A stretch of DNA of 64,000 nt from Myxococcales bacterium (GTDB taxonomy: Bacteria > Myxococcota_A > UBA9160 > UBA4427), in assembly GCA_014240165.1 (NCBI GenBank), contig JAAZXM010000001.1, positions 124,001 through 188,000 on the forward strand, read 5' to 3'. Positions 50,812-59,903 of this stretch are shown here, in pieces. The translations under genes and the position numbers were made by a program. Numbering within the stretch: the stretch's first letter is position 1; each line of letters begins with the position of its first letter. The notes below the pieces were generated by a model. The model had not been told where the DNA came from, ran no database searches, and was given only the letters and a program-made list of their open reading frames with translations.

Positions 50812-52062
50812 TCAGTTGGGTTGGACACAGTCTTTCTCTTTTTTCTCCGAGCGGCTGAGTACTTCGGCGAAAACGTGAGGCGCAAGCTCTGGCGCAACGA
50901 GGCTTCTCAGCGCCTCTCGCTGAAAAATTTCGTCGGCCTCCATCTCCGCTGAAAAGGATCTGAGTAGCGCGAGGTAACCATACGCTCCGACAGCAGCGCT
51001 CATTGCCATCTCGAGTTCGATGGGGTCCTCAACGTCCAAGCGTGTACTGTCGGAAAATTCAACCGATCCTTCTGGAGAGAGTTCCCCTAAGCGACGCATC
51101 GCCGCGCGCAAGAAGCGATCGGTGAAGCTGCCGCTGGGACGAAGCGCTCTCGCGAGGGCTCCGGCTTCTAACTCCCCTCGAAGAGCCGCATCGAACGCCA
51201 ATGCGCACCCCTGAATATCGGAACTGGAAAGTAGCGCGAGGGACTTGATTGCGGCCTGAACTCCACTTGTGTCAGAGCCCTTAGAAACCAGGTCGATCGT
51301 GAAAACATGCAGGCTTCTCGGAAAATTATAGGATTGCCTCGAGCGTACCTCGACCGGACCCGCTTCCGGTCGAAGAACCAATTTGACCATCAAGTCCTCG
51401 CCCAATTGCTGCGAATACCCTTCGAGAACAAGAGGGCTCACTATTTCGCTGACGGCATCGCGTGCCTCGTCGCTGATTGCCGTCTCAGTAAGAATCACTC
51501 CGTAGCCGTCGCTCGCCTCCTGAAGTCTGAACGTCAGCGCCTCAGAAGTAAGAAAGGAGATCGTGGCCCGACCAGCGAAAGAACGATGCGACAAGCCGTC
51601 CAGGCTATTGGGGAGCGGTGCCAAATCTATGTTCACCGCGCCAAAATCTGCACTGAGCTTGAAAGTGACCGATTTCTGACGGTAACCCTCGGCAAAAGCT
51701 CGGATCGTCAAGGAATCTCGCGAGCCTGCGGCTAACCTGGAGGGCAGTATGACGGTCAACGGCGCCTCGGCCTGCTCAAAGCGTTTCTGAAAGCCTGACC
51801 TGACGTAGAAAATATCTAGGTAACTGCTCGCGGGGACCGTCCGAACGACTATTTCGCGAGGCGAATACATGTACCCGCTGCCCCGTATAATGGAGACGAG
51901 AGGCGCTGAGAGATGACGTAACCCCCAGGAAGCGGGGTTTTCTGGACGCATATCCAGAACCTCGCCAGGAGCAGCGTCCGCATCAGCCGTTTGAGCGGCC
52001 GATCCACTGAAACAGAGAACAGCTGGGCAAATTGCCAGTGCAAGAACCAAGCGACGCGTCAT
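50812..52062 (-). CDS. Exported protein of unknown function downstream of an ECF sigma/anti-sigma pair
   Basis: A 416-residue protein with a clear signal peptide (RRLVLALAICPAVLCFSGSAAQ) from ATG 52062. The part around residues 50-130 (EIVVRTVPASSYLDIFY, then APLTVILPSRL and LTIRAFAEGYRQKSVTF) has the rhythm of a PEGA domain. The next part (FAGRATISFLTSEALTFRLQE) recalls an AMIN-like beta domain. Both are tentative readings. The C-terminal third is helical and acidic and ends DCVQPN. It follows the anti-sigma gene by 92 bases on the same strand and may belong to that regulon. I cannot assign a function. Confidence 0.65.
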   Translation of the reverse strand: MTRRLVLALAICPAVLCFSGSAAQTADADAAPGEVLDMRPENPASWGLRHLSAPLVSIIRGSGYMYSPREIVVRTVPASSYLDIFYVRSGFQKRFEQAEAPLTVILPSRLAAGSRDSLTIRAFAEGYRQKSVTFKLSADFGAVNIDLAPLPNSLDGLSHRSFAGRATISFLTSEALTFRLQEASDGYGVILTETAISDEARDAVSEIVSPLVLEGYSQQLGEDLMVKLVLRPEAGPVEVRSRQSYNFPRSLHVFTIDLVSKGSDTSGVQAAIKSLALLSSSDIQGCALAFDAALRGELEAGALARALRPSGSFTDRFLRAAMRRLGELSPEGSVEFSDSTRLDVEDPIELEMAMSAAVGAYGYLALLRSFSAEMEADEIFQREALRSLVAPELAPHVFAEVLSRSEKKEKDCVQPN

Positions 52063-52154
52063 CCGGCCGAGCCATTCAGCGCGGCAGAATCTCCAACCCA
52101 ATTATGTCGATCAGGGATCACCCGAGCAGCATAACCGGAGGCCGCGAATGTTGC

Positions 52155-53180
52155 TCAATCGTTCACGCCAGAGCGATCAGCAATCAGGCCCCGGCCAACG
52201 GAAGCGAAATTCTCTGCGAGCAGATTCGCTTTGGCGTTTGGGCTCTCACGGAGTGCAGCAACGACATCTTCCAGCTCACCCCGCTTGACCGCATGCCTCG
52301 CAAGGTTTGCCACCCAGAGCTCTTGTTCAGCCAATGTCGAGTTGTTCAGGAGAGAGACGAAAGATTCGGGACTATCTCGAAGCCGAGCCAACCATTCATC
52401 GGCGCTGGGCTGCCTCTCAGCAGCCTGAATCGGGGCTTCGGCGCCTGCGCCAAGTCGCTCCGGACCTGGCTTCGCAGTGGGAGCCGCCACCTGGAGAACG
52501 CCGCTTCGATGCGAGGGCCTGGAGAAAGCAAAGGAGGGATTACCTCGCTGCACTGAACCACCGAAACCGAAGGCATCGCGAGCGAGCTGATTCGGGAAAA
52601 CCGGAGTGCGCTCCGCCAATTCGAAGGCTGGGTTCCGAACCGGGCCCGGCAGCGAGCCGTGCCATTGGTTCGGTTGGATCGTGATCTGAATCGAGGGCAA
52701 ACCCCTGACGCGATCCTCGCCCTTCACTTCAGAAGATCCCCTGGCGCCGGAGATCCCGGCCAGCGCAGCTGCCTCAAGGGACTCGTTTTCGTAGGCGAAT
52801 CGGCCTTGGGCGTCCGAAACTTTCAGCGCATCTTCAACTTGCCCGGTACCAAAAACGATGCCTAAAGCGATCATCGCCACGGATGCAGGAACGAGAACCC
52901 TTGGGCTGATCAACAATCGAAAAGCCTCTCCCAAAGTTCCGGCCCATGAGGAGTTGCCTTCGCTCTCCCGGATGCGGTGCATGACAGAGTCGCTGAAGCC
53001 TGTGGGCACCTCGGGCTCCGGAAGTGACTTGAGAAGAGTGATCGTGCGCTGAACATCGCGAATCTCGGACAGACACTCTTCGCAATCATCAAGGTGGGCG
53101 TCGAAGAGCGCGCGCCGCTCAAGGGGAAGGTGGCCTTCCAAATAGTCGGCCATACTATCGTGTACTTCAGAGTGGTTCAC
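52155..53180 (-). CDS. Zinc-finger anti-sigma factor, membrane anchored
   Basis: A 341-residue probable regulator of the ECF sigma encoded just upstream. The N-terminal zinc anti-sigma motif is His29-x3-Cys33-x2-Cys36 (FDAHLDDCEECLSEI). One transmembrane helix follows at about 93-112 (VLVPASVAMIALGIVFG). The remaining 230 residues would be periplasmic and are rich in Pro, Ser and Arg with few recognisable motifs; the segment DEWLARLRDSPESFVSLLNNSTLAEQ suggests a helical C-terminal part. Its ATG overlaps the sigma stop by four bases, so the pair is translationally coupled. Confidence 0.85.
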   Translation of the reverse strand: MNHSEVHDSMADYLEGHLPLERRALFDAHLDDCEECLSEIRDVQRTITLLKSLPEPEVPTGFSDSVMHRIRESEGNSSWAGTLGEAFRLLISPRVLVPASVAMIALGIVFGTGQVEDALKVSDAQGRFAYENESLEAAALAGISGARGSSEVKGEDRVRGLPSIQITIQPNQWHGSLPGPVRNPAFELAERTPVFPNQLARDAFGFGGSVQRGNPSFAFSRPSHRSGVLQVAAPTAKPGPERLGAGAEAPIQAAERQPSADEWLARLRDSPESFVSLLNNSTLAEQELWVANLARHAVKRGELEDVVAALRESPNAKANLLAENFASVGRGLIADRSGVND

Positions 53181-53845
53181 AGTGAGGATTCCTCGTCCGA
53201 CGCGCCCAGAAGGCCCTTCAGTTCAACACGAAGTGCCTGCCTTGCGCGGTGAATACGTGACTTAACGGTCCCTTCAGCTATCCCGAGAACTTCGCCGATC
53301 TCAGCGTACGCCAAGCCCTCTATGTCATAGAGAACTACAGGCATACGAAGTGCGGGTGTGAGCTTCTGCAGCGCTTCCCGAACCCGGCTCGTCAACTCCA
53401 TTCCCGAAGTCGCATCCTCGGGATCCCTCGGGGAATAAGGAAGGTCGTCTCCGGCAGCCTGACGAACAGCCAACTTGGCAATACGCGCTCGGCTACGTCC
53501 AAGTGTGCGGCGTCGATTAAGGGCTGCGTTGGCGGCAACGCGATAGACGAAGGTGGAGAACCGCGAATCACCTCGAAACCGCCGCCCGTGGCGATGAAGG
53601 CTCAAGAACGTCTCTTGGGCGACATCCTCGGCCTCTTCGCGGGTGCCCATCATTCTCATCAACAGCCCGAAAACTCGTTGCTGGTGGCGGCGAACGAGTT
53701 CCTCAAATGCGCTGTCATCACCCTCTTTCCAGCGCCTGATGAGATCGGCGTCCGGGTCTTCGATCATGACTCCCCGCCGCCGACGCGGGGGAGTACCTGG
53801 CTCCACTGCAGCGGCAGGACCGCGCTCCACCATCTCAAAGGTCAT
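53177..53845 (-). CDS. ECF RNA polymerase sigma factor
   Basis: A 222-residue sigma70-family factor. ATG 53845 is preferred; the longer ORF upstream overlaps moaC. Region 2 is DLIRRWKEGDDSAFEELVRRHQ with MRMMGTREEAEDVAQETFLSLHRH and FSTFVYRVAANAALNRRR. Region 4 is LTPALRMPVVLYDIEGLAYAEIGEVLGIAEGTVKSRIHRAR. Regions 1.1 and 3 are absent, as expected. With the overlapping anti-sigma gene it should respond to an envelope or redox signal, but the target genes are not known. The 71 bases between moaC and this gene may hold its own promoter. Confidence 0.93.
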   Translation of the reverse strand: MTFEMVERGPAAAVEPGTPPRRRRGVMIEDPDADLIRRWKEGDDSAFEELVRRHQQRVFGLLMRMMGTREEAEDVAQETFLSLHRHGRRFRGDSRFSTFVYRVAANAALNRRRTLGRSRARIAKLAVRQAAGDDLPYSPRDPEDATSGMELTSRVREALQKLTPALRMPVVLYDIEGLAYAEIGEVLGIAEGTVKSRIHRARQALRVELKGLLGASDEESSL

Positions 53846-53916
53846 CGAATGCCTCCGCACGGACTGACCCCGGTCGGGCTGAGGCAGTTCCCCAGTCTTT
53901 CGATCAAAGCTTCCGA

Positions 53917-54456
53917 TTACTGCTCTCCTTCGGTCCGGGGCTGAAATTCGCCTTCCCCTTCGCGTATATAGTGCCCGCTCTTGCCCCCAGTCTTCGACGC
54001 GAGACGGATATTCTGGACACTCATTCCTCGGTCGATGGACTTGCACATATCGTAGACAGTCAGGCCGGCCGCCGAGGCCGCCACCAAGGCCTCCATCTCC
54101 ACCCCGGTTCGGCTGTGGGATTCAACAGTCGCCTGAATTCTGAGCCGAGAGTTGCCCGGGTCGGGAAGCAGCAGGACCTCCACGGACTCGATGGGAAGCG
54201 GGTGAGCCAGCGGAATCCATTCATCCGTACGTTTCGCCGCCTGAATCCCGGCTATTCGCGCAACCGCCAGGACATCGCCTTTGGGCAGATCACCCGTTCC
54301 TATTCGTTCCAGCGTTTTCTCTTGCATCAATACTTCGCAACGGGCAATACAGCACCTGTGCGAGATCGGTTTTTGCCCAACATTGACCATCCGCGCTCGA
54401 CCTTCTTCATCGAGATGCGTGAGTTCTTCGGAGGAGTTGGAATCTTGCTTGCTCAT
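53917..54456 (-). CDS. moaC: Cyclic pyranopterin monophosphate synthase MoaC
   Basis: Second step of molybdenum cofactor synthesis; acts as a hexamer. The 179 residues begin with a polar leader and then EELTHLDEEGRARMVNVGQK, followed by the MoaC blocks GDVLAVARIAGIQAAKRTDEWIPLAHPLPIE and HSRTGVEMEALVAASAAGLTVYDMCKSIDRGM. The active-site Lys (in YDMCKSID) and Asp are present. The C-terminus SGHYIREGEGEFQP is typical. No other moa gene lies in the window. It overlaps the upstream hydrolase by four bases. Confidence 0.95.
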   Translation of the reverse strand: MSKQDSNSSEELTHLDEEGRARMVNVGQKPISHRCCIARCEVLMQEKTLERIGTGDLPKGDVLAVARIAGIQAAKRTDEWIPLAHPLPIESVEVLLLPDPGNSRLRIQATVESHSRTGVEMEALVAASAAGLTVYDMCKSIDRGMSVQNIRLASKTGGKSGHYIREGEGEFQPRTEGEQ

Positions 54457-55316
54457 GGGGACCCCAATCTGAGGATCCAGTCATGCACATCGTCATAGAC
54501 TCGAGCCCGCTCTGGTTCATTGAATATTTCATGTCGAAGGTTGGGATAGATTCGCAATTCGCTCCCCGCTGCGGACCCCTCTTGAGACAGAGAATCGAAG
54601 AAGAGTTGGCTCCCCTCGACTCGGCATATCGGATCCGACTCCCCATGCATCAACAACGTGGGAACGGAAAGCTTATTCGCTTTTCCTGAAACCCGTTCGA
54701 TCGCTTCAAACATCCCGGCTCCCATCGAAGCGGTGATCTGGCCATGGACCAAGGGATCTGCCTCATAGTTCCGGACAACCTCCGGATCACGCGATATACC
54801 CGAAGCGTCCAAACCCGCTGCCATACTGAATCGAGGCGCCAATCTTCGCAGCAAACGAGCGAAAAACAATTTGGAGCGCGAGATATCTGGGGACAGAGAC
54901 AGCGCGGGACCCGAAAGAACCACCAGATCCGTGTCCACCTTCCTCTCACAAGCCAGGGCCGCAACAACCAACCCCCCCATACTGTGTCCGACGAGTACAC
55001 TTGGAAGCCCGGGGTGGGCTTCGGATGCAAAGCTGATGAATTCTTCGACATCGTCGAGAAAGTCATCGAATCTCCCGACGTGACCGCGTTGGCCGGGGGA
55101 ATGTCCATGGCCCATTTGGTCATGGGCATACACAGAGAAACCTCGCTCAGCGAAGAACATTGCGACTTCTTCGTATCTTCCGCTGTGCTCGCCGAAACCA
55201 TGGACGAGCACCATCAATCTCTCCGGTCGCTCAGGTTGCCAGGAACGGAAGAATAATTCTCTCCCATTGCCCGTCTCGAAATAGGCCTCACTACGGACGC
55301 AATCCTGGAGCATCAC
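54453..55316 (-). CDS. Alpha/beta hydrolase, monoacylglycerol-lipase-like
   Basis: A 287-residue serine hydrolase. The opening FETGNGRELFFRSWQPE and the oxyanion segment MVLVHGFGEHSGRYEEVAMFFAERGFSVYAHDQMGHGHSPGQRG are typical of the lysophospholipase/monoglyceride lipase branch. The nucleophile elbow is VGHSMGGLV. The Asp and His are in LLMHGESDPICRVEGSQ and YPNLRHEIFNEPER. No signal peptide is seen. It lies 66 bases after the transglycosylase gene and overlaps moaC. The true substrate is unknown. Confidence 0.88.
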   Translation of the reverse strand: MMLQDCVRSEAYFETGNGRELFFRSWQPERPERLMVLVHGFGEHSGRYEEVAMFFAERGFSVYAHDQMGHGHSPGQRGHVGRFDDFLDDVEEFISFASEAHPGLPSVLVGHSMGGLVVAALACERKVDTDLVVLSGPALSLSPDISRSKLFFARLLRRLAPRFSMAAGLDASGISRDPEVVRNYEADPLVHGQITASMGAGMFEAIERVSGKANKLSVPTLLMHGESDPICRVEGSQLFFDSLSQEGSAAGSELRIYPNLRHEIFNEPERARVYDDVHDWILRLGSP

Positions 55317-55382
55317 TTTCCTACTCCGCCGCTTCGGGAAATCCTTGCCGGAACTCGCCGCGGAAAAACACTTCGGACGGCG

Positions 55383-56006
55383 CTAGGAAGTGCGCAGTTC
55401 ACGTACGCGTTCGCGAGCTTCCAGAACCTTTTCAAGGTAAGCGACACCGCGAATTCGCGAACCCCAGAAGTAAGCGGAAATCCCCTTCTCCACTCCCAAG
55501 CGTTCGATATTATGAGCCAATATAAAGCAGCCCGCCTCGATATTGCTCTCCACCGTCGCCAAGTTGCCCGCCAACCCCATCGGCCTCATCATATGCGGCA
55601 TCACCTGCATCAGGCCAACAGCACCCTTCGGACTCCGCGCCCAGGGACGGGCATCGCTCTCGACGAGTACGATGGCCATGACCAGATCCGGGGCGAGACC
55701 GTACTGAGCGCTGTACCTGTCGATCGCTTCTACGATCCGAGCCTGTTCCGCCAACGAAAGCGAAGGATTGGCGAGTGCGAGGCTTCGCTCCAGAGCGCCC
55801 CGCATTCCGGTACTCGAAACGATCGCTTGCTCCGGCGCGAGTTCACCACCTGCCAGTGAAACCGAGGGCAGGGGATAATTTCCCCAACTGAGGAGCAGAC
55901 AGGACAAAAGGCCCAGCAGCAACACTCTCCGCCTGCGCCGCCAAAACTGATTTCGATTGCGAGAATCCAAAACCCGAGTCTCCACTAAGTGCAGACCCAG
56001 ACCCAA
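55383..56006 (-). CDS. Lytic transglycosylase, SLT domain
   Basis: A 207-residue exported murein transglycosylase. A run of Arg (RRRRR) and a hydrophobic segment (VLLLGLLSCLLLSWG) form a signal or anchor. The goose-lysozyme-like domain has ARIVEAIDRYSAQYGLAPDLVMAIVLVESDARPWARSPKGAVGLMQVMP, with the catalytic Glu in LVESD, then an unusual MMRPMGLAGNLATVESNIEAG and, near the end, ISAYFWGSRIRGVAYLEKVL. The start is uncertain: 56006 is a TTG, and a GTG 21 bases further in is equally possible. Confidence 0.87.
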   Translation of the reverse strand: MGLGLHLVETRVLDSRNRNQFWRRRRRVLLLGLLSCLLLSWGNYPLPSVSLAGGELAPEQAIVSSTGMRGALERSLALANPSLSLAEQARIVEAIDRYSAQYGLAPDLVMAIVLVESDARPWARSPKGAVGLMQVMPHMMRPMGLAGNLATVESNIEAGCFILAHNIERLGVEKGISAYFWGSRIRGVAYLEKVLEARERVRELRTS

Positions 56007-56272
56007 GATTCATCCCGCTGACACGGTTTGAGACCGTGCCGGAACCAGCTTCTGGGGGGTTCTGCATGTCGACTTGCTATCTCGACGCTCGCCGGGTTAG
56101 CCGCCGCCCCGAGGGGCGAACCTTGCTTCCCTGCTCCACGAGTATAGTCGCGGAGCGACCTGGAAACCATCCAACTTTCTTGCGGCTCGGTCTGGATTCG
56201 AAGCCCTCACCGTCGCTATGGCCTCCTCGCAGAAAACGCTGCTGAACTGCCTAAGAATTTCGAGGCCGATCC

Positions 56273-57868
56273 ATGGGGTTCTCAACCCACGGTTCTGCGA
56301 CTCAGATTTCGGCCCGCCGCGTGGGACCGCTCTGTTACGATTCGGGAAGGCTGACTGCGTGTACAGGCTGGTTGATGGCTTCCTCGTCCGATAAGACCCG
56401 ACTCGAAGCGCGTGAAGTCGAAGAGATTTCTTCGGCTTTCGAGAAACTCAATCCACTGCTCATCGTATGTGACGATGGATTGCGAGTGGTCCGGCTGAGC
56501 AGCGCCTGTAACGAACTCACCGACGCCGTATCCGAGTGGATTGGGCGTGACCTCGAAGAGTTCCTCGGATGCCTCTGCGAGCAACCCGACCTTCAGCGCA
56601 TCAAGGGCTGGTGTGCCGAGTTGGAAGACGCTCTCGCGAGCAATACGAAATCGTTGGCTTTCAGATTGGGCCAGGGGAAAATCCGAGGCCAATTATTCGG
56701 GCTCGATCTGGCCGCCCTTCGAGATCGCCAAGAAGGGCCCGAGAGGGCCGCAGTCCTCGTCGTTCGCCCCGATGACTCCGAGCAAAGCAGCAACTCGATG
56801 AGCTCTCGGGGAAAAAGTGCGCTCAACGCGATTCTCGAAACTTCCCCGGATCCCATCGTGGCAATCGACGCCCGAGGATCAGTCACTTATGCCAATGGGC
56901 CAGCCACTCGGCTCTTCGCACCCGAAGGAAGGAGCCTTGAGGGCCTGGACTCAGAAGCTTTTCGTCCCTACTCACCCGATCTCGCCGAGGCTGTGGCCAG
57001 CCTCGGCGAGGGAGAAGACACCTGTCAACGGGAGATCCAAATCGACCAGCCTGGGGCAGAGCCTCTAAGGTTCGCCCTTTCAGCCCAAAGCGTCGACACA
57101 AGAGCCGACATCGCGACCAGCCACCTGATCTGGCTGCGCAATATCAGCGATGGCGAGGCGCATCATCTCAATTTGCAACGGAGAATCGAGGAACTCGAAG
57201 AATTCATACACGGTGCTTCGCATAATTTACGATCGTCGTTGCTCCCAGTGCTCGGCTTCACCCAATTGCTACGAGACGACTTCGATCATCAACTCGACGA
57301 TACCGGTCGGCGTTACACCGACCGGATTGAAACCGCCGCCCGAAAAATGGATACCCTGATCAGCGATCTCCTCGATTTGTCCAGAATTTTCGTCGGGGAT
57401 ATCCAAAGGCATCACGTGGACAGCCGAGCATTACTGAGTCGACTCGAGTCCGACCTCAAACGAAAGCTCGACGAAGCGGGTGTAAAATTGGAGACCCCCG
57501 CAGTTTGTCCCGCACTATCCGGAGACGCGAACTACCTGTACCAGATGTTCTTCCAGATAATTGTCAACGCCGTAGAGCATATGGGTGAATGCGAAAATCG
57601 CCGAATAGAGATCTCTTTCTCGAAGCAGCCTCAGAGCAACGCTGACCTTGTCTCCGTCCGCGATTACGGTCAAGGCATTCCACCAGAGGAAGTCGAGAAG
57701 GTCTTCGAGGCCTTCCACTCCAGAGAAACTTCTCCAGGTGGGGGGAAATCCAGGGGCCTGGGCCTAACCTTCGTACGAGCGATCGCCGAGGCGCATGGTG
57801 GACACGCTTGGGCTGAGAACCCGGTGCAATACGGCGCGCTTTTCCGAGTGATTCTGCCAAGCGGGTAA
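56273..57868 (+). CDS. PAS-domain sensor histidine kinase
   Basis: A soluble orphan kinase of up to 531 residues. A first sensory region (LNPLLIVCDDGLRVVRLSSACNELTDAV) and a PAS domain (LNAILETSPDPIVAIDARGSVTYANGPATRLFA) precede a dimerisation helix. The phosphorylation site is FIHGASHNLRSSLLPVLGFTQLL; the residue after His is Asn rather than the usual Asp or Glu. The ATPase part has a complete N box (FFQIIVNAVEHM), G1 (VRDYGQGIPPEE) and G2 (GGGKSRGLGLTFVRAIAEAHGG). ATG 56273 has GAGG upstream; ATG 56375 would drop a doubtful 34 residues. No response regulator is adjacent and no membrane helix is seen. Confidence 0.9.
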   Translation: MGFSTHGSATQISARRVGPLCYDSGRLTACTGWLMASSSDKTRLEAREVEEISSAFEKLNPLLIVCDDGLRVVRLSSACNELTDAVSEWIGRDLEEFLGCLCEQPDLQRIKGWCAELEDALASNTKSLAFRLGQGKIRGQLFGLDLAALRDRQEGPERAAVLVVRPDDSEQSSNSMSSRGKSALNAILETSPDPIVAIDARGSVTYANGPATRLFAPEGRSLEGLDSEAFRPYSPDLAEAVASLGEGEDTCQREIQIDQPGAEPLRFALSAQSVDTRADIATSHLIWLRNISDGEAHHLNLQRRIEELEEFIHGASHNLRSSLLPVLGFTQLLRDDFDHQLDDTGRRYTDRIETAARKMDTLISDLLDLSRIFVGDIQRHHVDSRALLSRLESDLKRKLDEAGVKLETPAVCPALSGDANYLYQMFFQIIVNAVEHMGECENRRIEISFSKQPQSNADLVSVRDYGQGIPPEEVEKVFEAFHSRETSPGGGKSRGLGLTFVRAIAEAHGGHAWAENPVQYGALFRVILPSG

Positions 57869-58000
57869 GTCCGGATCGACTAGCCCAGGCAGCCGGAGTT
57901 GCCGGCATTCGGCTCATCCTTTAGGGTTCCGTCCGCGCAGGCCCCAGACAGGCGGCGCCCTGTTTGAGAAAACCCCTGCAGCACCCTGAATCCCAAATCC

Positions 58001-58759
58001 ATGTACCCTGAACTCTTCACTATTCCCGGCATCAACTACACCGTGAGCACCTTCGGCGTAATGATGTCCCTTGGCTTCCTCGTCGGCTATTGGATCACGT
58101 GCGTACGTATGGTCGAGCTCCGGCTGGATCCCGAACCCGTTACGAATATCCTGGTCTGGATCATGCTCGGGGGGGTGCTCGGCTCCAAACTCTATTACGC
58201 CGTCGACGTTTCGATCAGAGAGGGGTACCCCTTCGCTGAACTCCTCTTCGCCCGCGCTGGAATCACCTGGTACGGCGGCCTGATGGGCGGTGCACTTGCG
58301 GGAGTCATCGGCTGTCGAGTCCATAACGTCTCGACGCTCAGCTTCGCCAATGCGGTTGCTCCCGCGCTGGCGGTCGGTCAGGCACTCGGGCGCATCGGCT
58401 GCTTTCTCGTGGGAGACGATTACGGAAAAGTGACCTCCGTGCCCTGGGGTCTGAGCTTCCCCCAAGGCGCCCCGCCCACCCTCGAGACCGTACACCCGAC
58501 CCAGCTCTACGAGGTGGCTTGGCTCCTTCCGGTCGCCGCTTTCCTATGGTGGCGCAGAGATCGAAGCCCTTTCCTTCTCGGGGAGTATCTCGCTCTCAAC
58601 GGGGCCGGTCGAATCGTAATTGAGCACTGGAGAGTCAACGAGAAGGTTCTGCTCGGGCTAACCGAACCTCAACTCATTGGAGTCGGGCTGATTCTGGTGG
58701 GCATGGGGCTCTGGCTTCGTTTCCGAAGCCAGGGCTTGACTCAATCGGGCACCGAATAG
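58001..58759 (+). CDS. lgt: Prolipoprotein diacylglyceryl transferase
   Basis: Inner-membrane enzyme that lipidates the lipobox Cys of prolipoproteins such as BamD, 252 residues. It starts PELFTIPGINYTVSTFGVMMSLGFLVGYW. The signature ITWYGGLMGGALAG contains the conserved Gly motif, GRIGCFLVGDDYGK follows, and VHPTQLYEVAWLLP holds the HPTQLYE block. Seven or so hydrophobic helices are present and the C-terminus is polar. It follows the histidine kinase by 132 bases and converges on an unknown gene 64 bases away. Confidence 0.95.
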   Translation: MYPELFTIPGINYTVSTFGVMMSLGFLVGYWITCVRMVELRLDPEPVTNILVWIMLGGVLGSKLYYAVDVSIREGYPFAELLFARAGITWYGGLMGGALAGVIGCRVHNVSTLSFANAVAPALAVGQALGRIGCFLVGDDYGKVTSVPWGLSFPQGAPPTLETVHPTQLYEVAWLLPVAAFLWWRRDRSPFLLGEYLALNGAGRIVIEHWRVNEKVLLGLTEPQLIGVGLILVGMGLWLRFRSQGLTQSGTE

Positions 58760-58823
58760 CGGAATCTGGGTTCGAGTTGTTGGGTCGCCTAAACCGACCG
58801 GGCTTCGCCTCGACCGAATCGGG

Positions 58824-59771
58824 TCAACCGATCGCTGAAGACCGCAGCAACTTCAAGCGATGTCCCAGATCCGAGAGCTGATTTTGCGAAGCCTCAGAGA
58901 CCAGATCGTCCGCCTCAGTTTTTTCCAGGTGCTTCGCCGCGGCCAAGGCCAAGTCTACCCGCCGCTTCTCCTCTGGCCCCTCGCACTTTCCCGCCCATTC
59001 TGAGAGGCGATCGAGGCACCGCGTGTAATCCCTCGCGAGAAAGGCCTGCATGGCGGAAGCGAACGCAACCGCTCGATCCAGATCCTCGCTCGGCGACGCC
59101 TTGCCCAAGACTTCGAGCGCTTCGTCATAGTATGCGCTTTCCAAGTAGGACTGCGCGGCCTTCATCAGCCCGTTCGTAAGGCTTCCGTGAACCTCCGCGT
59201 AGAGAGCTTCTAAGCCCTGTGGGTAGACCGCGTTGACGGCATCTCGCTCCTCATAGAGACAGCGAGCGAGCAATGCGTTGTCGGACTCCTCGACAAGCAA
59301 ACGAAGCAGCTGATTCCGGGTAAGGGCGAGCAGAACCTCCACTTCCTCCGCCGCTTCACCAAGCCTTGATGCGGAAGAGTTCAGAATCCTGCCAAACTCG
59401 CGGGACAACTCCGGGGCGAGAGGGTTGGCATCCGATTTGAGTGCCTCGACGCGGGAACCGTATCGCTCCTGCTGGTACAGATTCTCCCTCAGAATCATCG
59501 TCTCGTGAAATAGCGACCCAAGGGCGAGATCGAAGAGCGCTTCGGTTCGAATTTCCGTGGGCTGATCGGTGACCTCGGATCGAAAAATCGCGTGGCATTT
59601 TTCTTTCAGGCGATATAGGGGGCTAGCGTCATCATCACCGACCAAACCCTTGACCAGTTCGAAGGACAACGAGCTTTCGTTGTAGAGCTTGATCAGCCCC
59701 GCGAGTTCTTCATGAACCACAAGGAAATCCCGGACGATCTCAACCAGTCCGAGCTGCGTATGGGTACTCAT
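58824..59771 (-). CDS. All-helical protein of unknown function
   Basis: A 315-residue protein from ATG 59771 (a longer form to 59798 is possible). It is strongly helical and acidic throughout, without membrane segments or signal peptide. The second half (AAQSYLESAYYDEALEVLGKASPSEDLDRAVAFASAMQAFLARDYTRCLDRLSEW) has the spacing of TPR-like helical repeats. The first half, LGLVEIVRDFLVVHEELAGLIKLYNES and onward, recalls no named family. It lies 132 bases after the phosphatase-like gene on the same strand. A scaffold or adaptor role is possible, but this is only inferred from the repeat-like structure. Confidence 0.65.
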   Translation of the reverse strand: MSTHTQLGLVEIVRDFLVVHEELAGLIKLYNESSLSFELVKGLVGDDDASPLYRLKEKCHAIFRSEVTDQPTEIRTEALFDLALGSLFHETMILRENLYQQERYGSRVEALKSDANPLAPELSREFGRILNSSASRLGEAAEEVEVLLALTRNQLLRLLVEESDNALLARCLYEERDAVNAVYPQGLEALYAEVHGSLTNGLMKAAQSYLESAYYDEALEVLGKASPSEDLDRAVAFASAMQAFLARDYTRCLDRLSEWAGKCEGPEEKRRVDLALAAAKHLEKTEADDLVSEASQNQLSDLGHRLKLLRSSAIG

Positions 59772-59903
59772 GGGAGCACCAACTGAAAAGCACACCATTC
59801 AAGCCAAACCCGCCGCACGGTTTCGTGACGAGATTTCGAAAGTGGAGAACCTTCCACGTATTCCAAAGGATCGCGGATCGCTGGATATTCCGGGGCAATC
59901 ATT

